A DNA stretch of 64,000 nt, from positions 62,001 to 126,000 of the forward strand of contig VFZG01000008.1 in NCBI GenBank assembly GCA_016871275.1. The letters run 5' to 3'. The translations under genes were made by a program, and so were the position numbers. This DNA is from Acidimicrobiia bacterium (GTDB lineage: Bacteria; Acidobacteriota; Vicinamibacteria; Vicinamibacterales; UBA2999). The notes beneath the pieces were generated by a model. The model searched no databases, was not told where the DNA came from, and saw only the letters and a list, made by a program, of their open reading frames with translations. Positions 19,141 through 29,749 of this stretch are shown here, piece by piece (position 1 is the stretch's first letter; the number at the start of each line of letters is the position of its first letter).

Positions 19141-20193
19141 CTAGACGCGAGGCTGTTGCTGTGTAAAACAGTGCACGGCGCCGAGGCCCCAGATCAATTT
19201 GCGGCAGTCCACGCCGATCACGTCGCGATCGGGCAAGTGCCTCTGGAGAATCGACCGCGCGCGCCGATCGCGGTCGCGTTGGCCGAAGGTCGGCACCAGC
19301 AGCGCGCGATTGGCGAAGTAGAAATTCACGTAGGTGGCCGGCACACGCTGGCCGTCGTAGGCCATCGGACGCGGCATCGGCAGTTCGACGATGTGGAACG
19401 GCTGGCCGTCCTGGTCGCGGGCCTGGTCGAGGGCACGACGCGCCTTTTGCAAGATGGCGTGATTGGGATCGCGCCGGTTCGATTCCAGCGCGATGGCAAT
19501 GGTGCGCGCGTCGAGGAATCGCGCCAGGTCGTCGATGTGGCCGTCGGTGTCGTCGCCTTCAATGCCCTCGCCGAGCCAGATCACGTGCCGCTGGCCGTAG
19601 AAATCCTTCAGGTATCGCTCGATCCTGGCTTTCGAGACGCCGCGGTTGCGGTTCCTGTTCAACAGGCACGACGTGGTCGTCATCACGGTGCCCTCGCCGT
19701 TGAAATCCACCGCGCCGCCTTCCATGACAATGCGCGGATAGAAGACGGGGAGTGTCAGCTCTTCCGCAATTCGGGTGGGGACGTTGTCGTCGGCGTCCCA
19801 CGGCGGATACTTGCCGCCCCAGGCATTGAAGCCCCAATCGACAATCGCCGCCTCGGTCCTGCCGCGGCGCGTCCGCAGCACGAACGCCGGCCCATGGTCG
19901 CGCGCCCAGGCCTCGTTGGTGGGAATGTGATGGAAGAAGACCCGGCGCAGAGGAATGCGGCGGGCTCTGAGGAAGTCACGAACGATCCGCTCGCAATTGT
20001 CGTTCGGAACGTTGAGGTGCACCTCTTCGCGTTGCACGAGCACGCGAATCAGCCCGGCGATGTCCTCGATGGCTTCGTGATACCTGCCCGGGAACGAAAT
20101 GCCTTCCGGCCGCGGCCAGGAGATCCACGTTGCCTTGTGCGGGTGCCACTCCGGTGGAAAGGAGAACCCGTTTTGCGCCGGGGTCCCCGTCAC
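19141..20193 (-). CDS. aguA: Agmatine deiminase
   Basis: A 350-residue cytosolic enzyme that converts agmatine to N-carbamoylputrescine and ammonia, the first step of putrescine synthesis from arginine-derived agmatine. Family signatures are PPEWHPHKATWISWP near residue 12, HGPAF near 110, GGAVDFNGEGTVMTT in the substrate pocket, DDTDGHIDDLARF, and the catalytic Cys near residue 342 in GAVHCFTQQQP. The start is GTG 20193, which shares one base with the stop codon of aguB; the reading frame is open further upstream but only as the antisense-like overlap of aguB. AguB, encoded just upstream, performs the next step. Confidence 0.93.
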   Translation of the reverse strand: MTGTPAQNGFSFPPEWHPHKATWISWPRPEGISFPGRYHEAIEDIAGLIRVLVQREEVHLNVPNDNCERIVRDFLRARRIPLRRVFFHHIPTNEAWARDHGPAFVLRTRRGRTEAAIVDWGFNAWGGKYPPWDADDNVPTRIAEELTLPVFYPRIVMEGGAVDFNGEGTVMTTTSCLLNRNRNRGVSKARIERYLKDFYGQRHVIWLGEGIEGDDTDGHIDDLARFLDARTIAIALESNRRDPNHAILQKARRALDQARDQDGQPFHIVELPMPRPMAYDGQRVPATYVNFYFANRALLVPTFGQRDRDRRARSILQRHLPDRDVIGVDCRKLIWGLGAVHCFTQQQPRV

Positions 20194-21101
20194 TAATCGT
20201 GGAAGCGCCTGGTGAGCGGTCCGTAGGCGTCGATGCGGCGATCGCGCAGGAACGGCCAGTGCGTGCGGCTGAACTCCACGCGGGACAGGTCGCAGTCCAC
20301 GACCATCACCGTTGGTTTGCCAATCGGCGCGCGCCGCACGACCTGGCCGTCGGGCGAGGCGACGAACGACTGGCCCCAGAAGATCAACCCGTCCTTGTTG
20401 ACGGGCCCGCCCTTGGTGTCGCTGATGATCTCGTGACCGATGCGGTTCGGCGTGCAAACGTAACAGCCGTTGGCGATGGCGTGGCTGCGCATGATGGTTT
20501 CCCACGAGTCGTGCTGCGCCTTGCCGTACTGCTTGCGCTCCGAGGGGTGCCAGCCGATTGCCGTCGGATAGAACAGGATCTCCGCGCCCTGCATCGCGGT
20601 CAGGCGGGCGCCCTCCGGGAACCACTGATCCCAGCAGATCAGCGTGCCGATGGTCGTGACCTTGGTCTTCCAGGCGATGAAGCCGGTGTCGCCGGGCGTG
20701 AAGTAGAACTTTTCGAAGAACAGCGGATCGTCCGGGATGTGCATCTTGCGATACACGCCCATCAGCGAGCCGTCGGCGTCGATCACCGCCGCGGTGTTGT
20801 GGTACACGCCGGCGGCCCGCCGCTCGAACAGCGACGCAATGATCACCGCCTGGTACTTCTTCGCGAGCTTTGCGAACGCGTCGGTCGAGGGCCCGGGAAT
20901 CGTCTCCGCAAGCGCGAAGAAGCGATGGTCCTCGGTCTGGCAGAAATACTGGGAGCGGAACAGTTCCTGGGTGCAGAAGATGTTGGCGCCCTGCTTCAGC
21001 GCCTGCTCGGTGAGCGTGAGCTGATGGGCGAGGTTCCGCTTGGGATCCTCGCCGCAGCTCATTTGTGAAAGACCAACCTTGACAATGGTCGACCGGGCCA
21101 T
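20193..21101 (-). CDS. aguB: N-carbamoylputrescine amidase
   Basis: A 302-residue member of the nitrilase superfamily that hydrolyses N-carbamoylputrescine to putrescine, CO2 and ammonia. The Glu-Lys-Cys triad is visible: Glu46 in FCTQELFRSQYF, Lys119 in YRKMHIPDDP and Cys156 in LICWDQWFPE. The PDDPLFFEKFYFTPGD stretch is characteristic of AguB. It is cotranscribed with aguA (one-base overlap). The pair gives the cell an ornithine-independent route to putrescine. Confidence 0.94.
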   Translation of the reverse strand: MARSTIVKVGLSQMSCGEDPKRNLAHQLTLTEQALKQGANIFCTQELFRSQYFCQTEDHRFFALAETIPGPSTDAFAKLAKKYQAVIIASLFERRAAGVYHNTAAVIDADGSLMGVYRKMHIPDDPLFFEKFYFTPGDTGFIAWKTKVTTIGTLICWDQWFPEGARLTAMQGAEILFYPTAIGWHPSERKQYGKAQHDSWETIMRSHAIANGCYVCTPNRIGHEIISDTKGGPVNKDGLIFWGQSFVASPDGQVVRRAPIGKPTVMVVDCDLSRVEFSRTHWPFLRDRRIDAYGPLTRRFHD

Positions 21102-21118
21102 CCCGTTATTGTAGCCCT

Positions 21119-21142
21119 GGAGGCCCGGAGGCCTGGATGCCC
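21119..21142 (+). repeat. Period-8 degenerate tandem array
   Basis: GGAGGCCC, GGAGGCCT and GGATGCCC lie in tandem between the aguB start and the rho stop codon (21144-21146), ending one base before that stop. Three units only, with two substitutions. Confidence 0.55.
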
Positions 21143-21143
21143 G

Positions 21144-22490
21144 CTACTTGCCCTGCTGCATCGCCGACAGGAACTCGCTGTTGGTCTTGGTCTTGCTCAT
21201 CTTCGACAGCAGCAGCTCCATGGCCTCCACCGCAGACAGCGGCGTCAGCACGCGGCGCAGCACGTAGACGCGGTTGAGGTCGTCCTTGTTGATCAGCAGC
21301 TCTTCCTTGCGAGTACCGCTCTTCTGGATGTCGATGGTCGGGAACACGCGGCGATCGGCGAGCTTGCGGTCGAGGTGCACTTCCGAGTTGCCGGTGCCCT
21401 TGAATTCCTCGAAGATCACTTCGTCCATGCGCGAGCCGGTGTCGATCAGCGCCGTGGCGACAATGGTCAGCGAGCCGCCCTGCTCGATATTGCGGGCGGC
21501 GCCGAAGAAACGCTTCGGACGCTGCAGGGCGTTGCTGTCCACGCCGCCAGACAGCACCTTGCCCGACGTCGGCACGATGGTGTTGTAGGCGCGCGCCAGG
21601 CGGGTGATCGAGTCGAGCAGGATGACCACGTCCTTCTTGTGCTCGACCAGCCGCTTGGCCTTCTCAATCACCATTTCGGCCACCTGGACGTGGCGCTGCG
21701 CCGGCTCGTCGAACGTCGACGACACGACCTCGCCCTTCACCGAGCGCTGCATGTCGGTGACCTCTTCGGGCCGCTCGTCGATCAGCAGCACGATCAGGTA
21801 GACCTCGGGGTGGTTGGTGGTGATGGCATTGGCAATCGCCTGCAGCAGCATGGTCTTGCCGGTGCGCGGCGGCGCGACAATCAGGCCGCGCTGGCCCTTG
21901 CCGAGGGGCGTCATCAGGTCCATGACGCGCGTCGACAGGTTCTCGGGGTCCGCTTCAAGGCGGATGTGCTCCTGCGGGTAGAGCGGCGTCAGGTTCTCGA
22001 AGAACACCCGCTCCTTGCCGCGGGCCGGCGGCTCGAAGTTGATGGCCTCGACCTTGATCAGCGCGAAGTAGCGTTCGCCTTCCTTGGGCGAGCGAATCTG
22101 CCCGGAGATGGTGTCACCGGTGTGGAGGTCGAACTTGCGGATCTGTGAGGGGGAGACGTAAATGTCGTCGGGGCCGGCCAGGTAGTTGTAGTCGGGGGCG
22201 CGTAAGAACCCGAATCCGTCCGGCAGCACCTCGAGCACGCCTTCGGAGAAGATCAACCCCGCTTTCTCGGCGCGGGCCCGGAGGATCTCGAAGATCAGCT
22301 CCTGCTTGCGCATGCCGGTCGCGCCGGGGATGTCCAGCTCCCGCGCGATCTTGGTCAGCGCGGTGGTCGGTAAATCCTTGAGCGTCGACAGGTCGAGCTT
22401 TTCCGTTTCCTGTTGGGGTGGTGCGGGGGGCGCCGAGGCGGGTGTTGCTACTGCCGCGCCGTTCGTATCTGGTTTGCGATCTTCTTCCAC
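21144..22490 (-). CDS. rho: Transcription termination factor Rho
   Basis: A 448-residue ring-shaped RNA-dependent ATPase that terminates transcription. Order of parts: a Pro/Ala-rich N-terminal extension (1-30), the Rho N domain ([18 protein letters not shown]), the RNA-binding OSB domain with [14 protein letters not shown] (91-105), and the ATPase core with Walker [12 protein letters not shown] (Lys212), followed by [15 protein letters not shown]. Start ATG 22490 lies 43 bases inside the end of engB; there is no other reasonable start before the Rho N domain, so the overlap appears real. It is the last gene of the tig-to-rho block before the agu pair. Confidence 0.96.
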   Translation of the reverse strand: MEEDRKPDTNGAAVATPASAPPAPPQQETEKLDLSTLKDLPTTALTKIARELDIPGATGMRKQELIFEILRARAEKAGLIFSEGVLEVLPDGFGFLRAPDYNYLAGPDDIYVSPSQIRKFDLHTGDTISGQIRSPKEGERYFALIKVEAINFEPPARGKERVFFENLTPLYPQEHIRLEADPENLSTRVMDLMTPLGKGQRGLIVAPPRTGKTMLLQAIANAITTNHPEVYLIVLLIDERPEEVTDMQRSVKGEVVSSTFDEPAQRHVQVAEMVIEKAKRLVEHKKDVVILLDSITRLARAYNTIVPTSGKVLSGGVDSNALQRPKRFFGAARNIEQGGSLTIVATALIDTGSRMDEVIFEEFKGTGNSEVHLDRKLADRRVFPTIDIQKSGTRKEELLINKDDLNRVYVLRRVLTPLSAVEAMELLLSKMSKTKTNSEFLSAMQQGK

Positions 22491-23047
22491 AGTTCGTCCA
22501 ATCCCTCACCGGTCTGGGCCGAGACGGCCAGCACCGGTCCTGAGTAAATCCGTTCCAGTTCACCGAAATGACGCTGCCGCTCGGCGCGCGTCAGCTTGTC
22601 CACCTTCGTCGCCACGGCGTATCGCTCTACGCCGACCTGTTCCAGCCAGTTCCACGTCAGCCGGTCGCTATCGAGGCCCGGATGCCGGCTGTCGATCAGG
22701 ACCAGCGCGCCGCGAAACCGCGGATCATCGACGCGGGCCCTGAAATACGCCGCGGCCAGCGCGTCGAACCCTTCGCGCGCCTTGTCGCCGCCGCGCGCGT
22801 AGCCGAAACCGGGCAGGTCCACCAGGAAGAACGGCGGACGCGGCGCGGCCTCGACCCGATAGAAGTTGGCCAGGCGTGTCTTGCCGGGCGCGGCGCTCGT
22901 GCGGGCCAGCTTCTTCCGGACGAGCGCGTTAATCAGGGACGACTTGCCGACATTGGACCGGCCCACCATCGCAATTTCCGGCAGGCCATCCCGCGGGAGC
23001 CCCTCGGCTCCAGCGGCGCTGGTTACAAACTCCGCTGATACTTTCAC
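22448..23047 (-). CDS. engB: Ribosome biogenesis GTPase EngB (YsxC/YihA)
   Basis: A 199-residue GTPase needed for 50S subunit assembly. G1 is GRSNVGKSS (29-37), followed by the switch region [15 protein letters not shown]3 DLPGFGYA, and G4 TKVDK near 150. Length is standard. It lies between lon (upstream, 96 bases away across a heptamer array) and rho, which begins inside its last 43 bases in another frame. Confidence 0.94.
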   Translation of the reverse strand: MKVSAEFVTSAAGAEGLPRDGLPEIAMVGRSNVGKSSLINALVRKKLARTSAAPGKTRLANFYRVEAAPRPPFFLVDLPGFGYARGGDKAREGFDALAAAYFRARVDDPRFRGALVLIDSRHPGLDSDRLTWNWLEQVGVERYAVATKVDKLTRAERQRHFGELERIYSGPVLAVSAQTGEGLDELWKKIANQIRTARQ

Positions 23048-23052
23048 AGATC

Positions 23053-23139
23053 GGGCTGCGGGCTGCGGGCTGCGGGCTGCGGGCTGCGGGCTACGGGAGA
23101 TGAACCCGCAGTCCTTAGCCCGCAGCCCGCAGCCCGTTA
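23053..23139 (+). repeat. Period-7 arrays facing each other (large hairpin)
   Basis: Six heptamers on the plus strand (five GGGCTGC then GGGCTAC, 23053-23094) are followed after ten bases by CCCGCAG, TCCTTAG, CCCGCAG, CCCGCAG, CCCGTTA (23105-23139). The halves are complementary and can fold into a long hairpin between lon and engB. The G-rich half also fits a G-quadruplex pattern. The array ends four bases before the lon stop codon. No spacers are present, so it is not a CRISPR array. Confidence 0.8.
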
Positions 23140-23143
23140 TCCC

Positions 23144-25525
<2,382 letters not shown>

Positions 25526-25572
25526 AGCGATACTGCGTAACGAGTGCGCGCGCGGGCCACCGCGCCGCACGC

Positions 25573-26823
25573 TTAGCCGGCTTTTTCGATCACTTCGAGG
25601 CCGGCCGACTTGCTGACCACCATCTCGCGCGTGATCACGCACTCACGCGCCTTCTTCTGCCCGGGGATCTGGTACATCAGGTCAAGCATCAGGTCTTCGA
25701 TGATCATCCGCAGGCCGCGTGCGCCAATCTTGCGGGCCAGCGCCATCTCGGCAATCGCGTCGAGCGAATCATCGGTAAAGCGCAGCTTGACGTTTTCGTA
25801 CTCAAAGAGTTTCTGGTACTGGCGGGTAATGGCGTTCCTGGGCTGGGTCAGAATCTGCACCAGCGCGGGGCGATCGAGCTCGTGGAGCGTGCCCATCACG
25901 GGCAGGCGGCCGACGAACTCCGGGATCAGCCCGAACTTGATCAGGTCCTGCGGCTCGACCTGCTCGAGGACCAGGCCGACGTCGCGGCCCTTCTGCGACT
26001 TGATATCGGCCTTGAACCCCAGCGTCTTCTTGCCGACGCGGCGCTCCACCACCTTCTCCAGGCCGACGAACGCGCCGCCGCAGATGAACAGGATGTTGGT
26101 GGTGTCGATCTGGAAAAACTCCTGGTGGGGATGCTTGCGTCCGCCCTGCGGCGGCACGTTGGCCACCGTGCCCTCCAGGATCTTCAGCAGCGCCTGCTGC
26201 ACGCCCTCACCGGATACGTCGCGGGTGATCGACGGGTTTTCGTCCTTGCGGCCGATCTTGTCGATCTCGTCGATGTAGACAATGCCCTGCTGGCACTTCT
26301 CGATGTCGCCACCGGCGGCCTGCAGCAGTTTGAGGATGATGTTCTCGACGTCCTCGCCGACATAACCCGCTTCGGTGAGCGTGGTGGCGTCGACGATCGT
26401 GAACGGTACCGACAGCAGCTTGGCCAGCGTCTGTGCGAGCAGCGTCTTGCCGGTGCCGGTCGGACCGATCAGCAGGATGTTCGACTTGGTCAGGTCGACG
26501 TCGTGGCGGCTGCGCGGCTGCTTCTGGATCTCGAGCCGCTTGTAGTGGTTGTAGACGGCGACCGCGAGCTTCTTCTTGGTCAGTTCCTGGCCGATCACGT
26601 ACTCGTCGAGGAACTTCTTGATCTCGGGCGGCGAGGGCAGCGACGTGCGCGTAGCGCGGCTGTCGAAGCGGTTGTCGTCCGCGATGATGTCGTTGCAGAC
26701 CTCAACGCACTCATCGCAGATGAAGACCGTCGGTCCTGCGATCAGCTTACGGACGTCGTTCTGATCCTTGTTGCAGAACGAGCAGCGAAGAATCTCGCCG
26801 CCGTCACCGCTCTTCTTGACCAT
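25573..26823 (-). CDS. clpX: ClpX, ATP-dependent unfoldase of the ClpXP protease
   Basis: A 416-residue AAA+ unfoldase that recognises substrates and feeds them to ClpP. The N-terminal zinc domain has Cys14, Cys17, Cys36 and Cys39 (CSFCNKDQ and [10 protein letters not shown]). Walker A is GPTGTGKT at 120-127 and Walker B is [11 protein letters not shown]. The GYVGEDVE pore loop and an IGF-type loop region precede [10 protein letters not shown] (sensor II). The length matches E. coli ClpX (424). A TTGACA promoter lies directly upstream. clpP lies 186 bases upstream on the same strand. Confidence 0.96.
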   Translation of the reverse strand: MVKKSGDGGEILRCSFCNKDQNDVRKLIAGPTVFICDECVEVCNDIIADDNRFDSRATRTSLPSPPEIKKFLDEYVIGQELTKKKLAVAVYNHYKRLEIQKQPRSRHDVDLTKSNILLIGPTGTGKTLLAQTLAKLLSVPFTIVDATTLTEAGYVGEDVENIILKLLQAAGGDIEKCQQGIVYIDEIDKIGRKDENPSITRDVSGEGVQQALLKILEGTVANVPPQGGRKHPHQEFFQIDTTNILFICGGAFVGLEKVVERRVGKKTLGFKADIKSQKGRDVGLVLEQVEPQDLIKFGLIPEFVGRLPVMGTLHELDRPALVQILTQPRNAITRQYQKLFEYENVKLRFTDDSLDAIAEMALARKIGARGLRMIIEDLMLDLMYQIPGQKKARECVITREMVVSKSAGLEVIEKAG

Positions 26824-26836
26824 GCCGTATCCCTAG

Positions 26837-26866
26837 GTTACACCCGATTGTGAACCCGGTTGTCAA
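26837..26866 (-). promoter_or_regulatory. Candidate clpX promoter
   Basis: On the minus strand TTGACA (26866-26861) is followed, after 18 bases, by TGTAAC (26842-26837; 4 of 6 matches). Transcription would start only about 7-10 bases before the clpX ATG, after AGGGA. It suggests that clpX-lon can be expressed independently of tig-clpP. Confidence 0.4.
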
Positions 26867-27009
26867 TTATCTCCCGCCGGCGCGGACCGGGACCTTGTGT
26901 GGTGTTTCGGCTCCTGGCGCCCCTCGCAATAGGCGCGGAGTGAGGCGGCTGACCTTTACGGCCACCGGGCGTCAGCGGGGCGCCGCTGGTCCCGCGATGT
27001 GCGGCGGCG

Positions 27010-27612
27010 TTACGTCCGCTTGCGGATCACATCGTCGATGATGCCGTACTCGCGTCCCTGGTCCGGCGACATGATGTAGTCGCGCTCCGTGTCCTGCTGG
27101 ATTCGTTTGATGTCCTGACCGGTGTGGACGACGAAGAGCTCGTTGATGCGCTCCCGCATGCGCAGGATTTCCTTGGCGGCCAGATCGATGTCGGTGGCCT
27201 GGCCGCCCAAGCCCGACATCCACGGCTGGTGAATCAGGATGCGGGAGTTCGGCAGGGAATAGCGCTTGCCCTTGGCGCCGGCCGCCAGCAGCACCGCGGC
27301 AATCGACGCCGCCTGTCCGATGCAAATGGTCTGCACGTCGGGGCGCACGAACTGCATCGTGTCGTAGATCGCGAATCCAGCGGTGATCGATCCGCCGGGA
27401 CTGTTGATGTACATCTGGATGTCTTTGTCCGGGTCTTCGGCTTCCAGGAACAGCATCTGCGCGATGGCCAGATTCGCGACCGCATCGTCGATCGGCGTGC
27501 CGATGAAGATGATGTTGTCCTTGAGGAGCCGGGAAAAGATGTCGTAGGCGCGCTCGCCGCGGTTCGTCTGCTCGACGACCATTGGCACCAACTGGTTCTG
27601 ATAGACGCTCAT
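27010..27612 (-). CDS. clpP: ClpP, proteolytic subunit of the Clp protease
   Basis: A 200-residue serine peptidase that assembles as a double heptamer and pairs with ClpX. The catalytic Ser103 is in [12 protein letters not shown] and His128 is in RILIHQPW. The Asp is near 177 in the IIDDVI-type C-terminal region. YINSPGGS (69-75) is the substrate-binding beta strand. The Met usually next to the catalytic serine (ASMGA) is Ile-Ala here, a mild variation. The gene follows tig by 90 bases and precedes clpX. Confidence 0.96.
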   Translation of the reverse strand: MSVYQNQLVPMVVEQTNRGERAYDIFSRLLKDNIIFIGTPIDDAVANLAIAQMLFLEAEDPDKDIQMYINSPGGSITAGFAIYDTMQFVRPDVQTICIGQAASIAAVLLAAGAKGKRYSLPNSRILIHQPWMSGLGGQATDIDLAAKEILRMRERINELFVVHTGQDIKRIQQDTERDYIMSPDQGREYGIIDDVIRKRT

Positions 27613-27702
27613 GTGGCACCATTATCCTTCCAAACGTGACCGGCGATGCGCGCAACCGTAGCGCGAATCCTGCGGCAGGCAAAATCGGAAGGCACCCCTC
27701 GC

Positions 27703-28992
27703 TCACATCTTGGTGATGGTCGCCCTCGACAGCACGGACGCCACGGCTTTCTCGCGGCGCAGCCCCGCCGCCAGCCGTCCCAGTTCGCCGTCTTTTTCCA
27801 GCCGCGCGCGGATGCTGGCGCTGCTGTGGCCGGTTTGTTGCGAGTAGCGCTGCAGTTCCGCGTCCAGTTCCTCGTCTGAGACCGTGATCTGCTCGCGCCG
27901 GGCGATTTCGTCGAGCACCATCGCCGAGGCGACCGCCTCGGTGGCCGGCGCGCGCTGCCCGTCGCGGAACGCGTTCCAGTCGATGTTGGCCTGGCGCGGA
28001 TCGATGCGCTGTTCCATTAACCGCCGGGCGAAGTCTTCGAGCCGGCGATCGATCTCGCGCTCGATCAGCGATTCGGGTGCGGCAAACGGGACCCGCGTCG
28101 CCAACTGCTTCAACGCGTCCTGGCGGACCTGGCGTTCGGCCGCGTGCATCGCCTCCTGTTCGAGATCGCTCCGCACGCGCGCCCGCAACCCGTCGAGCGA
28201 CTCGAAGTCCCCGATGTCCTTCGCAAAATCGTCGTCGAGCGCCGGCACCACGCGCTGCTTGATCTCCTTGAGGTGGACCGTGTAATCGACCGTGCCGCCG
28301 GCCAGCTCCGCCGCGGCGTGGTCGTCCGGATACGTGATGGTGAAGCTCTTCGACGCGCCCGGCGTCATGCCGATCACCTCCTGGTCGAAGCCCGGCGGGT
28401 TGGACGGCGCGCCCAGTTCGATGTTCACCTGCTCGTGCTTGTCGACGTCGCCGGTCTTGCCGTCCTTGTCGGTGCCCTGGCGCTCGAGGCCCACGACCAC
28501 CGTGTGGCCGGCCTCGACGGTGCTGCCGTCGACCGGTTCGTAGCGCGCGTGGCGCTCGCGCAGCCGTTCGAGCGACTGGTTGACCGCCTCGTCGTCGACG
28601 ATGCGCGATGGCTCGGTGACCGCGATCGTCGTCAAATCGCCAGGATCGAAACCTGGCACGATGTCGAACGTGGCCCTGAAGGTCAAAGGCTTGCCCTCTT
28701 CGAGCACCAGGTCCTTGATATCCGGTGTGCCAATCGGCTCGACGCCCTTGTCGAGCAGCGCCTCGCCAACCGCCTTCGACACCAGGTGCTCGGCCACGTC
28801 CTGCATGATCTGCGGCTTGAAACGCTGGCGAATGACGTTGACCGGCACCTTGCCCGGCCGGAACCCCGGAATGCGCGCCTGCCTGCCCAGCTTTGCCGCC
28901 GCCTGACCAATGGCCTGGGCGACAACGTCGGCAGGCACCTCGACCGTCAGATCGCGGCGCGTTTCGTTCACGTCGACAATTTCTGATTTCAT
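27703..28992 (-). CDS. tig: Trigger factor, ribosome-associated chaperone
   Basis: A 429-residue chaperone that binds the ribosome exit tunnel and meets nascent chains. The N-terminal ribosome-binding signature is GFRPGKVP (43-50). An FKBP-type prolyl isomerase domain covers roughly 150-245 (VEAGHTVVVGLERQ...YPDDHAAAELAGGTVDYTVHLKEI). The helical C-terminal arm follows. The first gene of the tig-clpP-clpX-lon order found in many bacteria. A tRNA-Leu gene lies about 50 bases upstream on the same strand. Confidence 0.95.
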   Translation of the reverse strand: MKSEIVDVNETRRDLTVEVPADVVAQAIGQAAAKLGRQARIPGFRPGKVPVNVIRQRFKPQIMQDVAEHLVSKAVGEALLDKGVEPIGTPDIKDLVLEEGKPLTFRATFDIVPGFDPGDLTTIAVTEPSRIVDDEAVNQSLERLRERHARYEPVDGSTVEAGHTVVVGLERQGTDKDGKTGDVDKHEQVNIELGAPSNPPGFDQEVIGMTPGASKSFTITYPDDHAAAELAGGTVDYTVHLKEIKQRVVPALDDDFAKDIGDFESLDGLRARVRSDLEQEAMHAAERQVRQDALKQLATRVPFAAPESLIEREIDRRLEDFARRLMEQRIDPRQANIDWNAFRDGQRAPATEAVASAMVLDEIARREQITVSDEELDAELQRYSQQTGHSSASIRARLEKDGELGRLAAGLRREKAVASVLSRATITKM

Positions 28993-29038
28993 GCTTTCAG
29001 TCTGGTCGCGTCGATGCCCGTCTTTGCGGTGGGTCGAA

Positions 29039-29125
29039 TGGTGCGAAAGGTGGGACTCGAACCCACACAGCCTTTCGGCTACCGGCTCCTAAGACCGGCG
29101 CGTCTGCCAATTCCGCCACTCTCGC
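29039..29125 (-). tRNA. tRNA-Leu (anticodon UAG)
   Basis: Read on the minus strand, acceptor arms GCGAGAG and CTTTCGC pair (one G-U) with discriminator A and an encoded CCA (29041-29039). The anticodon stem CCGGT/GCCGG closes the loop CTTAGGA, giving anticodon UAG for CUA/CUN leucine codons. The long variable arm (TAGCCGAAAGGCTGT) is the class II form expected for tRNA-Leu. The T arm contains GTTCGAGTC. Confidence 0.95.
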
Positions 29126-29139
29126 GCGCGGATCAACCA

Positions 29140-29168
29140 ATTAAGCCTAGCACGGCTGGCCAAGTGAA
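29140..29168 (-). promoter_or_regulatory. Candidate tRNA-Leu promoter
   Basis: On the minus strand TTCACT (29168-29163) and CTTAAT (29145-29140) are separated by exactly 17 bases. Each matches its consensus at 4 of 6 positions. Transcription would start 7-10 bases before the mature tRNA 5' end at 29125. Confidence 0.4.
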
Positions 29169-29196
29169 CAGGCCAGTCCCGCCGCACCAGAGAGAA

Positions 29197-29514
29197 TCAC
29201 CAGCAGGCCGGCGGCCATGGCGAGTACGGCCCGCCCGGCCTGTCGGCCCGATCGACCCCGCGAATGTTGTTCGTCCGGTTGCGCAGGAGCTGGACTTGCG
29301 CGTTGTTGACGAGCGAGATCAACGAATCGACATTCGAACTCGCCGCCGCGGCCTGCACCTGCTGCCAGATGTTCTCTTTGCGAAGCTTCTCGGTGCGGAC
29401 CGTCGTCAGGCCGATGTTGAAGTGCGAGAGCCGCTCGCTGACGATGTTCTGGCGGGAATCGAGCGCGCCGGCGTCCTGACGCTCACGCTACTCCGCCAGG
29501 GCCAATCTCCAATG
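29197..29514 (-). pseudogene. Relic of a GumC/Wzz-type polysaccharide chain-length protein
   Basis: No intact gene fills the 620 bases between tRNA-Leu and the first propeller gene. On the minus strand a frame ending at TGA 29199-29197 encodes SRQNIVSERLSHFNIGLTTV and TEKLRKENIWQQVQ. This resembles the LDERQNIVVQRL-type coiled region of GumC/Wzz exopolysaccharide export proteins. It has no start codon, is interrupted by an in-frame TAG at 29490-29488 exactly where LALAEY would continue, and loses similarity after QLLRN. It is therefore a nonsense-mutated fragment of about 75 recognisable residues. Bases 29515-29630 contain nothing I can identify. Confidence 0.55.
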
Positions 29515-29630
29515 TGCAGGCCGAGAGCCTCCCGCACACGCAAACAGTAAGCCCTCTTGTCATGAGGACGCTGACGATTCGTCCGTCTGGCTGCCATTAC
29601 ATGACAGAAAAGACTGTTTACCTCTGCGCT

Positions 29631-29657
29631 TGCATCTTTTCTTCCCTGGCTACAATC
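29631..29657 (+). promoter_or_regulatory. Candidate promoter of the propeller gene cluster
   Basis: TACAAT at 29652-29657 is a good -10 element. TTGCAT at 29631-29636 is a possible -35, but the spacer is only 15 bases. It lies about 90 bases before the ATG of the first PQQ-like protein, in a locally AT-richer stretch. Confidence 0.3.
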
Positions 29658-29749
29658 CCGTGCAGGTCCAGGCCGGAAATCACGAATCGGGCTACCATCT
29701 GGGAGTTCCGGCCCGTAAACGGCCTTTGAGAGAATCACGTAAGCGAATC

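Noticed and set aside
23053-23139. Possible CRISPR array
   Set aside because: Repeat units are only seven bases and contiguous; there are no unique spacers and no cas genes.
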